A stretch of 64,000 nucleotides of DNA from Eubacteriaceae bacterium (GTDB lineage: Bacteria > Bacillota > Clostridia > Lachnospirales > Lachnospiraceae). Both the position numbers and the translations under genes were made by a program. Below, in pieces: positions 1 through 8,093 of this stretch. The DNA is taken from the NCBI GenBank assembly GCA_910574015.1, contig CAJSYQ010000006.1, positions 1-64,000 on the forward strand, given 5' to 3'. The notes under the pieces were generated by a model. The model was not told where the DNA came from and did no database searches. It was given only the letters and a program-made list of their open reading frames with translations. Each line of letters opens with the position of its first letter. Position 1 is the first letter of the stretch.

Positions 1-1
1 C

Positions 2-685
2 GGCATATGCGTCACGGACGGGTACCAGGTCTGCCACACGATCGAAAACGAACGGGAAGACCTGAAGATTGCCGGATGCTGGTCCCATGCCAGACGGAGA
101 TTTGACGAAGCGGTTAAGGGTCTGCCGAAAGTAAAGCGGAAAGACAGCCGCGCGCACCTTGCGCTGACAATGATACAGGCCATCTACCGGGAGGAGAGGC
201 TGCTGAAAGGTCTCCCGGCAAAAGAGCGGAAAAACCGCCGCCAGTTAAGCGTCCGCCCGCTGGTGGAGGCCTATTTCTCATGGGTAAAAGAAAACATTCC
301 CAAAGTACCTCAGAAAAGTAAGACATGGGAAGGTTTCAATTACTCTATCAACCAGGAGAAATACCTGAAAGTGTTCCTTGATGACGGAGAAGTCCCAATG
401 GACAACAACGCTGCTGAGCAGTCGATCCGTGGATTCTGTATCGGTAAGAAGAACTGGGTCATGATCGATACGATTACAGGTGCAGAGTCAAGCGCCATTA
501 TATACAGTATTGCAGAAACAGCAAAAGCCAACAATCTGAAACCATATGATTATTTTGAATACCTGCTTACCGAGATCCCAAAGCATCTGGATGAGACTGA
601 CCGCAGTTTTCTGGACGACCTGCTCCCCTGGTCACCGAACCTGCCCGCGAATTGCCGGAAGCCCGGTAAAAAAGAAGTAAAATAA
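2..685 (+). CDS. IS66-family transposase, 3' part (5' end outside window)
   Basis: The frame is open from the first bases of the window, so the gene begins upstream; 227 residues are visible. This is the C-terminal part of the DDE transposase that cuts and joins IS66 ends. Diagnostic stretches are TDGYQVCHT (with the second catalytic Asp), AGCWSHARRRFDEA, and NNAAEQSIRGFCIGKKNW near residue 135-150, which carries the final catalytic Glu. The end matches the usual IS66 C-terminal region, so the visible part looks intact. A hairpin and T-run follow the stop codon. Whether tnpA and tnpB homologues lie upstream cannot be seen. Confidence 0.93.
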   Translation, partial: GICVTDGYQVCHTIENEREDLKIAGCWSHARRRFDEAVKGLPKVKRKDSRAHLALTMIQAIYREERLLKGLPAKERKNRRQLSVRPLVEAYFSWVKENIPKVPQKSKTWEGFNYSINQEKYLKVFLDDGEVPMDNNAAEQSIRGFCIGKKNWVMIDTITGAESSAIIYSIAETAKANNLKPYDYFEYLLTEIPKHLDETDRSFLDDLLPWSPNLPANCRKPGKKEVK

Positions 686-689
686 GACT

Positions 690-730
690 GGAGCAAATCT
701 GTCTCTATCATACAGGTTTGCTCCAATTTT
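690..730 (+). terminator. Rho-independent terminator after the IS66 transposase
   Basis: A 13-nt arm (690-702) pairs with 712-724, and AATTTT follows. It begins five bases after the transposase stop codon. Confidence 0.75.
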
Positions 731-1165
731 GTATAGGTACATACTATCTATCGTTTACGGTTGTCCTGTACGGAGAGCGGCTGACGGATCATTTATAAAA
801 AGATCGGGATGGCAGCAACCAAAAACCTGCCATCCCAGCCTTATTCCATCGGCATTTATATTATTGCCAGAATATCCCATCCTTATTCCAGAGGTCGGGT
901 GTGGGCAGAGCCCACAGAAAGGCAATAAGATAACATGCCTGTTTGTCATGCAAAAAGATCAGAAAAGATGTATAGACTTCATCCAACTGGTTATCCTATG
1001 AATAGAAAAACTAATTCCACAACGAAATATACGTAAAACCGACAAAAAATCTGTACATATTTTATTCTTATCAGAAAAGTCTAACTTCTATAGACACAAG
1101 ATTTTTTACAGCCTCGCATCATTAACTTCAACATAACGATATGATGCATTTCTATTGATTATATT
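731..1165. other. Gene-poor spacer with one strong hairpin
   Basis: No convincing gene is seen. A perfect 10-bp stem (GGGATGGCAG, 806-815, with 827-836) has an 11-nt loop. Read on the minus strand it is followed by GATCTTTTTATAAA, so it could be a minus-strand terminator, but no minus-strand gene ends just before it. The IS66 right end probably lies near 750-760 (GTTTAC at 753-758), but the left end needed to confirm the inverted repeat is outside the window. Confidence 0.4.
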
Positions 1166-1429
1166 TTACCAGTCTGCTACGTTATATTTTTCTAAAAGCT
1201 CTTTTGCTTTTACCTCACCCTCCTTGGTGATATACATGGATTTTGCTCGATGTGAGCCCTGCCTTATGTAATCTTTTTCATCAAGTTTGTTAAGCACATC
1301 AAAATTATAACCTTTCCACGCATACTTATCATCTTTATTTGCAAATCTGTCCTGTTCCGTAAAATGTGACAGATAAATCAACATCATTGTCAGTTCTTCC
1401 ATTGCTATCTTTGCATCTGTTTTATCCAT
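1166..1429 (-). CDS. Small DUF6429-like protein
   Basis: An 87-residue protein with no signal peptide or membrane segment. The order of a helical N-terminus (EELTMMLIYLSHF), a central WKGYNFDVLNKLDEKDYI stretch, and a C-terminal MYITKEGEVKAKELLEKY resembles the short winged-helix-like DUF6429 family, often found beside transposases. Its function is unknown. The gene starts at an ATG with a purine-rich TGGAGGGAG site a few bases upstream. It follows the 182-aa gene on the same strand by 53 nt, so the two may be co-transcribed. The family name is from memory of the pattern, not a search. Confidence 0.7.
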   Translation of the reverse strand: MDKTDAKIAMEELTMMLIYLSHFTEQDRFANKDDKYAWKGYNFDVLNKLDEKDYIRQGSHRAKSMYITKEGEVKAKELLEKYNVADW

Positions 1430-1482
1430 GCTGTTCTCCCTCCACTTTTAATCTTTTTATTTCCTGCTATGCAATTGTCCAT

Positions 1483-2031
1483 TCATAAGTCATAGTGTAG
1501 ATTACCATTTGATTTTGCTTCCAAATAGGTCTGTTTGGACTGTTCGGACATATTTCTGCCCAAACACACGCCATACGGGGCAACGATTCCGTCATGAATA
1601 ATAACATCCCTGAATGGCATCAATGTAGCTTCCACGATCTGCGGCATGGGATAACCTCCCAATATTTCTTTCCACGAAGAGTAAATTCCTTTCACAATAT
1701 ATACCTCATTGTTATCAACAGAAATCAACACAGATCCTTTTCTTAAATGTCTGTCCACTATAAATTTCCCATGTATTGCTCTCTTCCAGCTACTGACAAT
1801 AGCTATTTCTTCTTCATCCATCTTTTTAAAGCCTGACAGCACAAATTCATCAATTATATCTTTATCTTCCCATAATTTAGAAGATATAAACGCTACTGAT
1901 TTTAGCGGCAAACCTTTAGGCGATGTCATCCCATAAAGTTCCTTTACCAGCTTATATTTTTGATTTACAAAATCCAATAGAGCTATCCATAGATCATAAA
2001 ATTGTTCCGCTTCCTCATCTGTTAAAACCAT
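1483..2031 (-). CDS. Conserved hypothetical protein, 182 aa
   Basis: I do not recognise a named family. The N-terminal half is acidic and helical (starts MVLTDEEAEQFYDLW). The C-terminal half, about residues 90-165, looks like mixed beta structure with GSVLISVDNNEVYIVKGI and a motif-like PFRDVIIHDGIVAPYGVCLG. There is no signal peptide or transmembrane segment, so it is probably cytoplasmic. The start has GGATGAAGG just upstream. It lies upstream of the DUF6429-like gene on the same strand, between an IS66 remnant and the defence operon, which suggests an accessory or mobile-element passenger gene. Coding quality is good. Confidence 0.7.
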   Translation of the reverse strand: MVLTDEEAEQFYDLWIALLDFVNQKYKLVKELYGMTSPKGLPLKSVAFISSKLWEDKDIIDEFVLSGFKKMDEEEIAIVSSWKRAIHGKFIVDRHLRKGSVLISVDNNEVYIVKGIYSSWKEILGGYPMPQIVEATLMPFRDVIIHDGIVAPYGVCLGRNMSEQSKQTYLEAKSNGNLHYDL

Positions 2032-2184
2032 ACAAATACACCTTCATCCTTTTTATATTATCCATCAGCAACATTCTATATAATATCATTTACCCCTATA
2101 TGCTCAAAACTTCCGTAGACAAACACAATTTTGACCTTATCAATTGCTGATTCCGACTTGATCGTTTTAGCATAAGCTACTCAT

Positions 2185-2228
2185 CTTGGATAATTCTTGT
2201 TTAAATCTTGGATAAACCTTGTTTAAAC
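2185..2228. repeat. Tandem pair of 22-nt repeats, copy A
   Basis: Units at 2185-2206 and 2207-2228 share the pattern CTTGGATAA..CTTGTTTAAA. The arrangement is repeated almost identically 291 bases downstream. Confidence 0.85.
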
Positions 2229-2475
2229 TACACCTTTATTACAAAATATTTAACCAACTATTCTTTGACTTATTGCAAGGAATAATACATTAACTTAGTC
2301 CAAGATTTAGCTCAACTTTAGTCCAAAACAAGTCCAATTTAGTCCAAGCTCTGAAAGTAAGTCCCAAAACGATCTAATTCCATTGAAAATAAACTCAACT
2401 TCTCATTCATCAGCCAAAGTCTCATATCTCACAACCAATTGATTCTGATCATTCTATTTCTATATAAATCGCCAC

Positions 2476-2519
2476 CTTGAATAATTCTTGTTTAAATCTT
2501 GGATAAACCTTGTTTAATT
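2476..2519. repeat. Tandem pair of 22-nt repeats, copy B
   Basis: Units at 2476-2497 and 2498-2519. The first 42 bases match copy A with a single substitution (CTTGA for CTTGG). Copy B ends 20 bases from the stop codon of the AlbA_2 gene. Confidence 0.85.
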
Positions 2520-2539
2520 TACAATTTTAAAACAAGATC

Positions 2540-4252
2540 TCACTTTAATATCCAATTAGATTTTTGCTGGTTTTCTGAGTCAGTATCAATAATGCCTTGT
2601 TTTCTCAGCGCTGTAAGCATATTTCGGATTTTATTTTCTTTTTGGGCATCACTCAACACATTTGGCAGCTTATCCCATAACAATTCCCGAATATCCTTCT
2701 TTTTGGCTTTTTTATACTGTTTCAGATATTCAACAATTAAATCCTTATAATACTTATCATCAAACCCCTTATTTTTAATATAGTTTGTACTCTCATCAAT
2801 GCTTTTAGCCGCTGATGCCGATAAATATAAACTTGTTATCCTGCCTTCTACCAGTTTCAATGCCCGCAGTCTGTCTACATCCTCTTTTTCTATCGACAAG
2901 CCTTTTTGGACCCTATCAAGCAAAAACACTGTCTGTAAATCTAAATCCTGATGATCATACAATATGTGCATATAATTATCATTCAAGGTTTTACCATATA
3001 CCGTCACTTCAACCTGTGTCCCTGAAGATACATTGTAGTCCGGCAGTGGAAAATACTTCGCCTTTTGAATATTATATGCTCGGCGGATTCCCAATGTTGC
3101 GGTATCAATCATATGAAATGCTATCATAGAATCTGCTAAAAGTTTATTTCTATAAAATGGCGGACTGTAACTTACTTCCAACACGTTCTCTATTTTCTGT
3201 GGAATAAAGTCCCCCGGATTCGTAAATTTAATTTTGTCCTCAAATTCATTCACATAAATCCTTCCACCTAACTGATAATTCGTATGCGCAATACAGTTGT
3301 TAAGCAACTCCCGAATTAGCCAGCTATTATATTGCTCTGTTTCCATCGGAAACAGCGTCAACTGATTAGGCATATAACGGTAAGTCAGATTTCGTACTTT
3401 CGCAAACACTTTATCCACTACATTGATAAATGGAATCTTAAAAATTGCATAATCTTTATCCATTCCATCCGCGCCATACAACCTCCACATAATGCTCGGC
3501 GCAGTCTGAAACATATAATCAAAATCCGAATTCCCCAACAGAAGCATTCCTGCTTGTGTAATTTTGCCATCTATCATAAGCTTAATCTTTGTAAGAAACT
3601 GCTCATCACTCATAGCATCCACTTCTGCCGAAATATGCTTCTGATTCATTTTTTCTTTATATTTTTCTCTTGCCAAATCTATTGCAGTCTTATCCAAGTG
3701 CTCTATTGTTGCCTTTTCTAATACCTGTTTTGACCAGTCCTTACGTTCCTGTGAACGAATCGCGTCTATCTTATACTGTTTTAATGCAACAAGACTTTCT
3801 CCTGCCCGTTCATAGTAATTCGTTTTCCAATCTGTTGGAATGCCAGTTGCTGCCGCAGGAATTTTGAACATAAGCACTCGGTATTCTTTGCCATTCAAAA
3901 TCGGAAATATTTCGATAATATCATAAAATGTCATACCATTGGCGGTATCTCTGGATATTTCATACTTGAAACGCTCAAGCAGACTTTTGTCGCCCTTTTT
4001 AAAGGAAGTTCCGACTACTTGCTTTGTCTTATTCTGTTCTCCAACTCCAAAAATGAGCCAACCATATTGCTGTTGACGCAGATTTGCTTCATTGCTGATC
4101 GCGGAAAAATATCTGCCGATTTTGTCTGTATCATAGCCGCCCTTAGCTTCCTTAAACTCAACAATCTCGTATTCCCATCGTTCCATGAGCATTTCTAAGA
4201 TTTCATAATATTCAGCATCTTTTGTAGACTTGCTATACTCAAAATATGGCAT
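2540..4252 (-). CDS. AlbA_2 (Schlafen-type) / RecG-like ATP-binding protein
   Basis: A 570-residue cytoplasmic protein and the last gene of the defence operon. Residues about 25-160 form an AlbA_2 (divergent AAA-4/Schlafen-like) nucleic-acid-binding domain with EIVEFKEAKGG and GWLIFGVGE. A GHKL-like HATPase_c_4 module follows, with LIRELLNNCIAHTNY at about 312-326 and FTNPGDF at about 343-349. The C-terminal 130 residues look helical with winged-helix character (IRELLWDKLP, IRNMLTALRKQGII). Such proteins are usually annotated as putative transcriptional regulators or RecG-like ATP-binding proteins, and some are defence accessories. The start ATG has GGCGG upstream. Its role in the operon is inferred only from position. 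Confidence 0.85.
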   Translation of the reverse strand: MPYFEYSKSTKDAEYYEILEMLMERWEYEIVEFKEAKGGYDTDKIGRYFSAISNEANLRQQQYGWLIFGVGEQNKTKQVVGTSFKKGDKSLLERFKYEISRDTANGMTFYDIIEIFPILNGKEYRVLMFKIPAAATGIPTDWKTNYYERAGESLVALKQYKIDAIRSQERKDWSKQVLEKATIEHLDKTAIDLAREKYKEKMNQKHISAEVDAMSDEQFLTKIKLMIDGKITQAGMLLLGNSDFDYMFQTAPSIMWRLYGADGMDKDYAIFKIPFINVVDKVFAKVRNLTYRYMPNQLTLFPMETEQYNSWLIRELLNNCIAHTNYQLGGRIYVNEFEDKIKFTNPGDFIPQKIENVLEVSYSPPFYRNKLLADSMIAFHMIDTATLGIRRAYNIQKAKYFPLPDYNVSSGTQVEVTVYGKTLNDNYMHILYDHQDLDLQTVFLLDRVQKGLSIEKEDVDRLRALKLVEGRITSLYLSASAAKSIDESTNYIKNKGFDDKYYKDLIVEYLKQYKKAKKKDIRELLWDKLPNVLSDAQKENKIRNMLTALRKQGIIDTDSENQQKSNWILK

Positions 4253-4277
4253 TATGATACCGCCTTTACAATTTAAT

Positions 4278-4523
4278 TTATTGAAATTTTAGTTCAAATT
4301 CTTCTATCAGCAAATTAGCCAAATAAGCAGCCACTTCTCTATTAAACTGAAAAGATTGACTAATCTTTTCTGGATTTTCACGTGCTGGCTTTCCATATGT
4401 ATCTATCTGTAAATATTTCTCGCCACTATTATCAAAAACTGTATATGTTGCATACACTTGATCATGTACAGTATTTCTTTCCTTATTTACTTTCGTCAAA
4501 TTCCTAATATCTATTTGTGCCAT
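4278..4523 (-). CDS. Small conserved protein in the defence operon, 81 aa
   Basis: Starts MAQIDIRNLTKVNKERNT and has alternating beta strands (QVYATYTVFDNSGEKYLQID) ending in a helix (REVAAYLANLLIEEFEL). It has no cysteines, signal peptide or membrane segment. Proteins of this type recur in defence loci and are sometimes mislabelled in databases; I do not assign a function. It lies 27 nt after vsr and 25 nt before the AlbA_2 gene with AGAAGGA upstream, so it is almost certainly translated within the operon. It could be an adaptor, inhibitor or regulator of a neighbouring nuclease. Confidence 0.8.
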   Translation of the reverse strand: MAQIDIRNLTKVNKERNTVHDQVYATYTVFDNSGEKYLQIDTYGKPARENPEKISQSFQFNREVAAYLANLLIEEFELKFQ

Positions 4524-4550
4524 ATATTTCCTTCTTTCCCGTCTTGACCT

Positions 4551-4985
4551 TCAATTCATATCCATTCTTATATCAAAAATAGCTTCCTCTATTGTCTTTA
4601 TACAGCTTTCGGTATTTTTCTTTATATCTTTACCCCAAAAACGTAGCACTATCCACCCCATAGCTTTTAATCTTTTATTGATTTCCTCATCTCTGCTGAT
4701 ATTTCTTTCTATCTTCATAATCCAATAATCACTATTATTGCTCTTTTCAATCCTCTTCCGCTGTACTTCCCAATCCTTTCCATGAAAAAATTCGCCATCA
4801 CAAAAAATTGCAATTTTATACTTTGTTAAAACTATATCTGGTTTTCCCGGTATTTTTGTATAATTTTTTCTATACCTATATCCTTTCTTCCGAAGCGCTT
4901 TTCGAAGTATACATTCAATTTCAGTATTTTTAGAACGTATATGCTGCATATTCTTTTTTCTTTGTTCAGGAGTAAGATCGTCCAT
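4551..4985 (-). CDS. vsr: Vsr-like very-short-patch repair endonuclease
   Basis: A 144-residue nuclease of the Vsr family, which nicks beside T:G mismatches left when 5-methylcytosine deaminates. Visible features are the N-terminal TPEQRKKNMQHIRSKNTEIE, the catalytic-type Asp at about residue 50 in GKPDIVL, FCDGEFFHG at 61-69 (His about 68), and the C-terminal WIVLRFWGKDI. The zinc-binding cysteines of E. coli Vsr are not apparent: where many homologues have DGCFWHGC it reads DGEFFHGK. Linkage to the upstream C5 methyltransferase gives the logical substrate. A good AAAGGAG precedes the ATG. Confidence 0.92.
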   Translation of the reverse strand: MDDLTPEQRKKNMQHIRSKNTEIECILRKALRKKGYRYRKNYTKIPGKPDIVLTKYKIAIFCDGEFFHGKDWEVQRKRIEKSNNSDYWIMKIERNISRDEEINKRLKAMGWIVLRFWGKDIKKNTESCIKTIEEAIFDIRMDMN

Positions 4986-4998
4986 ATCAACTGCTCCT

Positions 4999-7176
4999 TT
5001 ATGAAAATGTTAAGGGCATCCCATCCTCAATAAGTCGATCCTTAGTTCTTATTATGACTTTTGCCTGACGGTCAGATGGTACTTTCCCCGTAATCGAAAT
5101 ATTCCTTGCCATTTTTAATAGTGAGTCCTCCATATCAGTGAGAAGTTTTCTTTCCTTCCCCCATTCGTATACTTGTTTCCAATAACTCTCTCCTGCTGAA
5201 ATAATATATTTAAGATCGTCTACCTCATTAGCTATTTTTCTCCCTGCTTTAGCATCTTTTTGTATGTCCTTTATTTCTGAAACAAGTATCAGTGTTTTTA
5301 TGAAAGCATCTTGTATTGACCATTTTCTATCTTGTGCCTTTTCCCAACACAACTCTCTTTTACACCACTCTGTTACATTTTCGACCATTCTGGAGGGCTC
5401 CGTAATATATTCATACACCTCATCACATAAAACAGCCATCTGCTGCCAAAGCTCTTGATATATGCTTTGCTGTGACCATATTTTAATAAAATCCAAAGTA
5501 TAGTCTTTGCAATTTTTCTGTATGTAATCAAATAGAATACTCATAGCATAAGCAATAACATTCGCTTTATAAGAATGCTTTTCTTTCCACCATACCTTTT
5601 GTCTAATAATCTCATCTGTCGCTTTAAATATAATTGCCAAAGAAACAACTCGTTTAAAATAATATACATTAAATACCTCATCACTTTTATCCCACTGCTT
5701 TTTTATTTCATTTGAAAATGCTCTAACCAAGGCCTGTTTCCCTTTGCTTACTATATGTGGAACACAATTATAAATCTCCATATATTTTGCTAAATCAACC
5801 AGCTTTATAACTTGACTTGCAGGGTAACGCATTTCATACTGTTTCATCTGACTGGATTTAGGCTTAAATTTCATTTTACCTTGATTATATTGTCCCTTAG
5901 CCCGTTCGTAATACCAATATTGTTGATATTGATTTCCCTGAACTGCAGGTGCAGGAGTTTTTCTTGAATACTCTTCCATTCTAATATGAAATGGATGATT
6001 TGAAAAGAAATCAGAAGCATCAACCTTATTTTGAGAATTTGAATACTCTGATATTTTAGGTATAATGCGTTCTGACATACTATGCTCTAAAACGGATATC
6101 TTCATCGGAACATATAATTTCGATATGTCAATATTGTCGTCCTTTCTCTGGGTAAGTAAAGTATATGCTATCGAAGCCGTAGTCTGTCCCCCATTAACAA
6201 TCTGTAAATCTTTAATTCGCTTTATAATAAGACCTTCCTGTGTCATTTCCGTATCAATTTCAGTTGCAGTTGCCGCTATTCCATTATTATATGCAAAAAA
6301 CATCTCCGGATAATTTTTAATAGTATTTTGAATACTTTTATTTACTTTTCCTCTCGCACTTAAAAAAGAGCGCACATTCCCCTCTAAAAGTCTTGAACCA
6401 AATTCTAAGTATAAATCATTTAAAATTTGCCCCGGAACAACCGCTAAATATGATGTATAGGTAATAATGTTTTCTGGTATAATTTCCTCTGGACTTTCTT
6501 CTTCATACCTTATTGGCACTTCTATGTCAGCTTTAACATTTTCATATTCTACCGCCTTTACACAAGAAATACCATTAATTCCCATTTTATCAAATACAAT
6601 TTCCACGCTTTCTTTTTGCGTTGTAGAACTTATAATATCAAAAATCCTTGTAATATCCCAAACATTTCTTTCAACATTAATTCCTGATATTTCAATGTCT
6701 TTTATATTTTTTACTCTCTGGCGATTGTATGCATCTGTTAAAATATAGAAACGGAATTTAGTAATCTCTGCTATTTTTTCATGCAACAGCATATTAAACT
6801 CATATTCTTGAGAGCTTTCTTCAAATCCCATCTTATATTTAATCGCTTCTTCTATAAAATGCCTAATAAGATTGAATTTAATATCAATGTCTTTTGCATT
6901 AATGGAATCATTCTCAAACGGACCATGATAGTCTAAGATGAACACGCAGCAGCTTCCATCCGTATCATCAAAAGCATATCCATCAATCTCCATATTCGCT
7001 CTCTTATGAGAAATTCCTTCTTGATGGCACTCAATAAAATCATCAAATTCCTCGCCTGTTGCAAGAATATCAGTAACATAGTAAAGAAACTCCTTATCCG
7101 GCGTACTGCTGCCATCTGCTGCTGCCGCAACTGCCATATCCTCCAACAATTGTTCTCTATATTCCTCAACAGTCAA
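4999..7176 (-). CDS. AIPR-family (abortive infection phage resistance) protein
   Basis: About 725 residues. The family signature is central: FFAYNNGIAATAT and LQIVNGGQTTASIAYTL, followed by a predominantly helical C-terminal half. AIPR proteins are linked to phage resistance and abortive infection; the exact chemistry is not settled and they are often considered nuclease-related. No ATG suits the start. AAGGAGG at about 7184-7190 points to TTG at 7174-7176, which overlaps the TGA of the DUF4420-like gene as TTGA, indicating translational coupling; a TTG two codons earlier is too close to the ribosome site. It sits between the PD-(D/E)XK gene and vsr. Confidence 0.9.
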   Translation of the reverse strand: MTVEEYREQLLEDMAVAAAADGSSTPDKEFLYYVTDILATGEEFDDFIECHQEGISHKRANMEIDGYAFDDTDGSCCVFILDYHGPFENDSINAKDIDIKFNLIRHFIEEAIKYKMGFEESSQEYEFNMLLHEKIAEITKFRFYILTDAYNRQRVKNIKDIEISGINVERNVWDITRIFDIISSTTQKESVEIVFDKMGINGISCVKAVEYENVKADIEVPIRYEEESPEEIIPENIITYTSYLAVVPGQILNDLYLEFGSRLLEGNVRSFLSARGKVNKSIQNTIKNYPEMFFAYNNGIAATATEIDTEMTQEGLIIKRIKDLQIVNGGQTTASIAYTLLTQRKDDNIDISKLYVPMKISVLEHSMSERIIPKISEYSNSQNKVDASDFFSNHPFHIRMEEYSRKTPAPAVQGNQYQQYWYYERAKGQYNQGKMKFKPKSSQMKQYEMRYPASQVIKLVDLAKYMEIYNCVPHIVSKGKQALVRAFSNEIKKQWDKSDEVFNVYYFKRVVSLAIIFKATDEIIRQKVWWKEKHSYKANVIAYAMSILFDYIQKNCKDYTLDFIKIWSQQSIYQELWQQMAVLCDEVYEYITEPSRMVENVTEWCKRELCWEKAQDRKWSIQDAFIKTLILVSEIKDIQKDAKAGRKIANEVDDLKYIISAGESYWKQVYEWGKERKLLTDMEDSLLKMARNISITGKVPSDRQAKVIIRTKDRLIEDGMPLTFS

Positions 7177-8093
7177 ACCCAATCCTCCTTAAACCTTTCA
7201 ATGCCATCAAGCATTATTGTATATTGAGCATTTCCAATAGCATTATCAACATCTTTTTTACGAATGCGCGGAAACATATCATCCACATAATACGATTGTC
7301 TGCCCTTATACATAAAGTTCCACAATTCATATTCTTCGTCAAAAGAATATCCTATGTTGTCCAATTTCGTCTGCAAAACATTTAAATTCTCAACATCAGT
7401 AATCAAACTCATTATTTCAACTACCAATTTATTTATATTAACAGAATTTTCGGCAACGGTACTTGTATCTTCCAGCCGCACCACCACCAAATGCCCCTCT
7501 TTCTCAGATTCAAGCTGTTCTAAGGAACTAATCTTTACTTGTAAGGCATTCTCATTAACACTCTTTATCTCATACCAAGTATCGTCAATCTCAAAATCTT
7601 TATGTCCTAATAACGGTCCCATCCATGCTTGTACAGCCTTTTCTTCACCCCACTTTGTCAAAATGCATTCTTTTAGAATCAGCAGTTCACCAATCAACCC
7701 CTTTATCTCCTGCTTATCCAATACAGTCTGCTTTTTCTTGCCAAACATTTCTTTCCAATACTTCCACCTTATAATTGCACACGCAATCGCTTGGTCACTC
7801 CCTGCCCTTTCACAAATAGTAATAATATCATTACAAAAAATTAGAAACAATGATTCATAAGCTGTATCTAGCAGGGAAAATGATAGCGCCATTTTTCCAT
7901 CATTACGCATTTTTAATGCTACATCAATCAGTTTGGTTGATTTAATCTGCTTAAAATTAGAGTTTTCAGTAATAACTACTGTCATTCTGCCATCATCATC
8001 ATACCCTACAAATATATTAACTGTATATGTACTATCGATGCGTTGAAAGGTTCTGCTTGCTTTCCCCTTTTCAAATTTTGATTTCAACTTCAT
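7173..8093 (-). CDS. PD-(D/E)XK nuclease-fold protein (DUF4420-like)
   Basis: 306 residues. The nuclease core is visible: Glu in GLIGELLILKE (about 133-142), acidic residues in DFEIDDTW (166-173), and the Glu-x-Lys in WYEIKSV (173-179). This is the expected order for PD-(D/E)XK enzymes of the DUF4420 type. The C-terminal part is helical. Its start codon shares one base with the stop codon of the Z1 gene (TAATG) and its stop overlaps the AIPR start, so the three proteins are probably made together. It is the most likely DNA-cutting subunit of the system, with Z1 and GHKL proteins as ATP-driven partners; that assignment is inference. Confidence 0.9.
   Translation of the reverse strand: MKLKSKFEKGKASRTFQRIDSTYTVNIFVGYDDDGRMTVVITENSNFKQIKSTKLIDVALKMRNDGKMALSFSLLDTAYESLFLIFCNDIITICERAGSDQAIACAIIRWKYWKEMFGKKKQTVLDKQEIKGLIGELLILKECILTKWGEEKAVQAWMGPLLGHKDFEIDDTWYEIKSVNENALQVKISSLEQLESEKEGHLVVVRLEDTSTVAENSVNINKLVVEIMSLITDVENLNVLQTKLDNIGYSFDEEYELWNFMYKGRQSYYVDDMFPRIRKKDVDNAIGNAQYTIMLDGIERFKEDWV

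Larger units (their letters stand above)
2032..2539. other. A/T-rich spacer with repeats
   Basis: About 500 bases without a convincing gene. It contains two copies of a duplicated 22-nt unit (2185-2228 and 2476-2519, listed separately). Between them are several TTTAGTCCAA/AAGTCCAA iterations at about 2290-2350. It separates the end of the defence operon from the two small genes. Confidence 0.7.

Noticed and set aside
729-1001. 90-residue plus-strand frame after IS66
   Set aside because: No ribosome site, and it runs through a perfect hairpin; composition is not protein-like.
2185-2519. CRISPR array
   Set aside because: Units are directly tandem without unique spacers and there are only two pairs; no cas genes are nearby.
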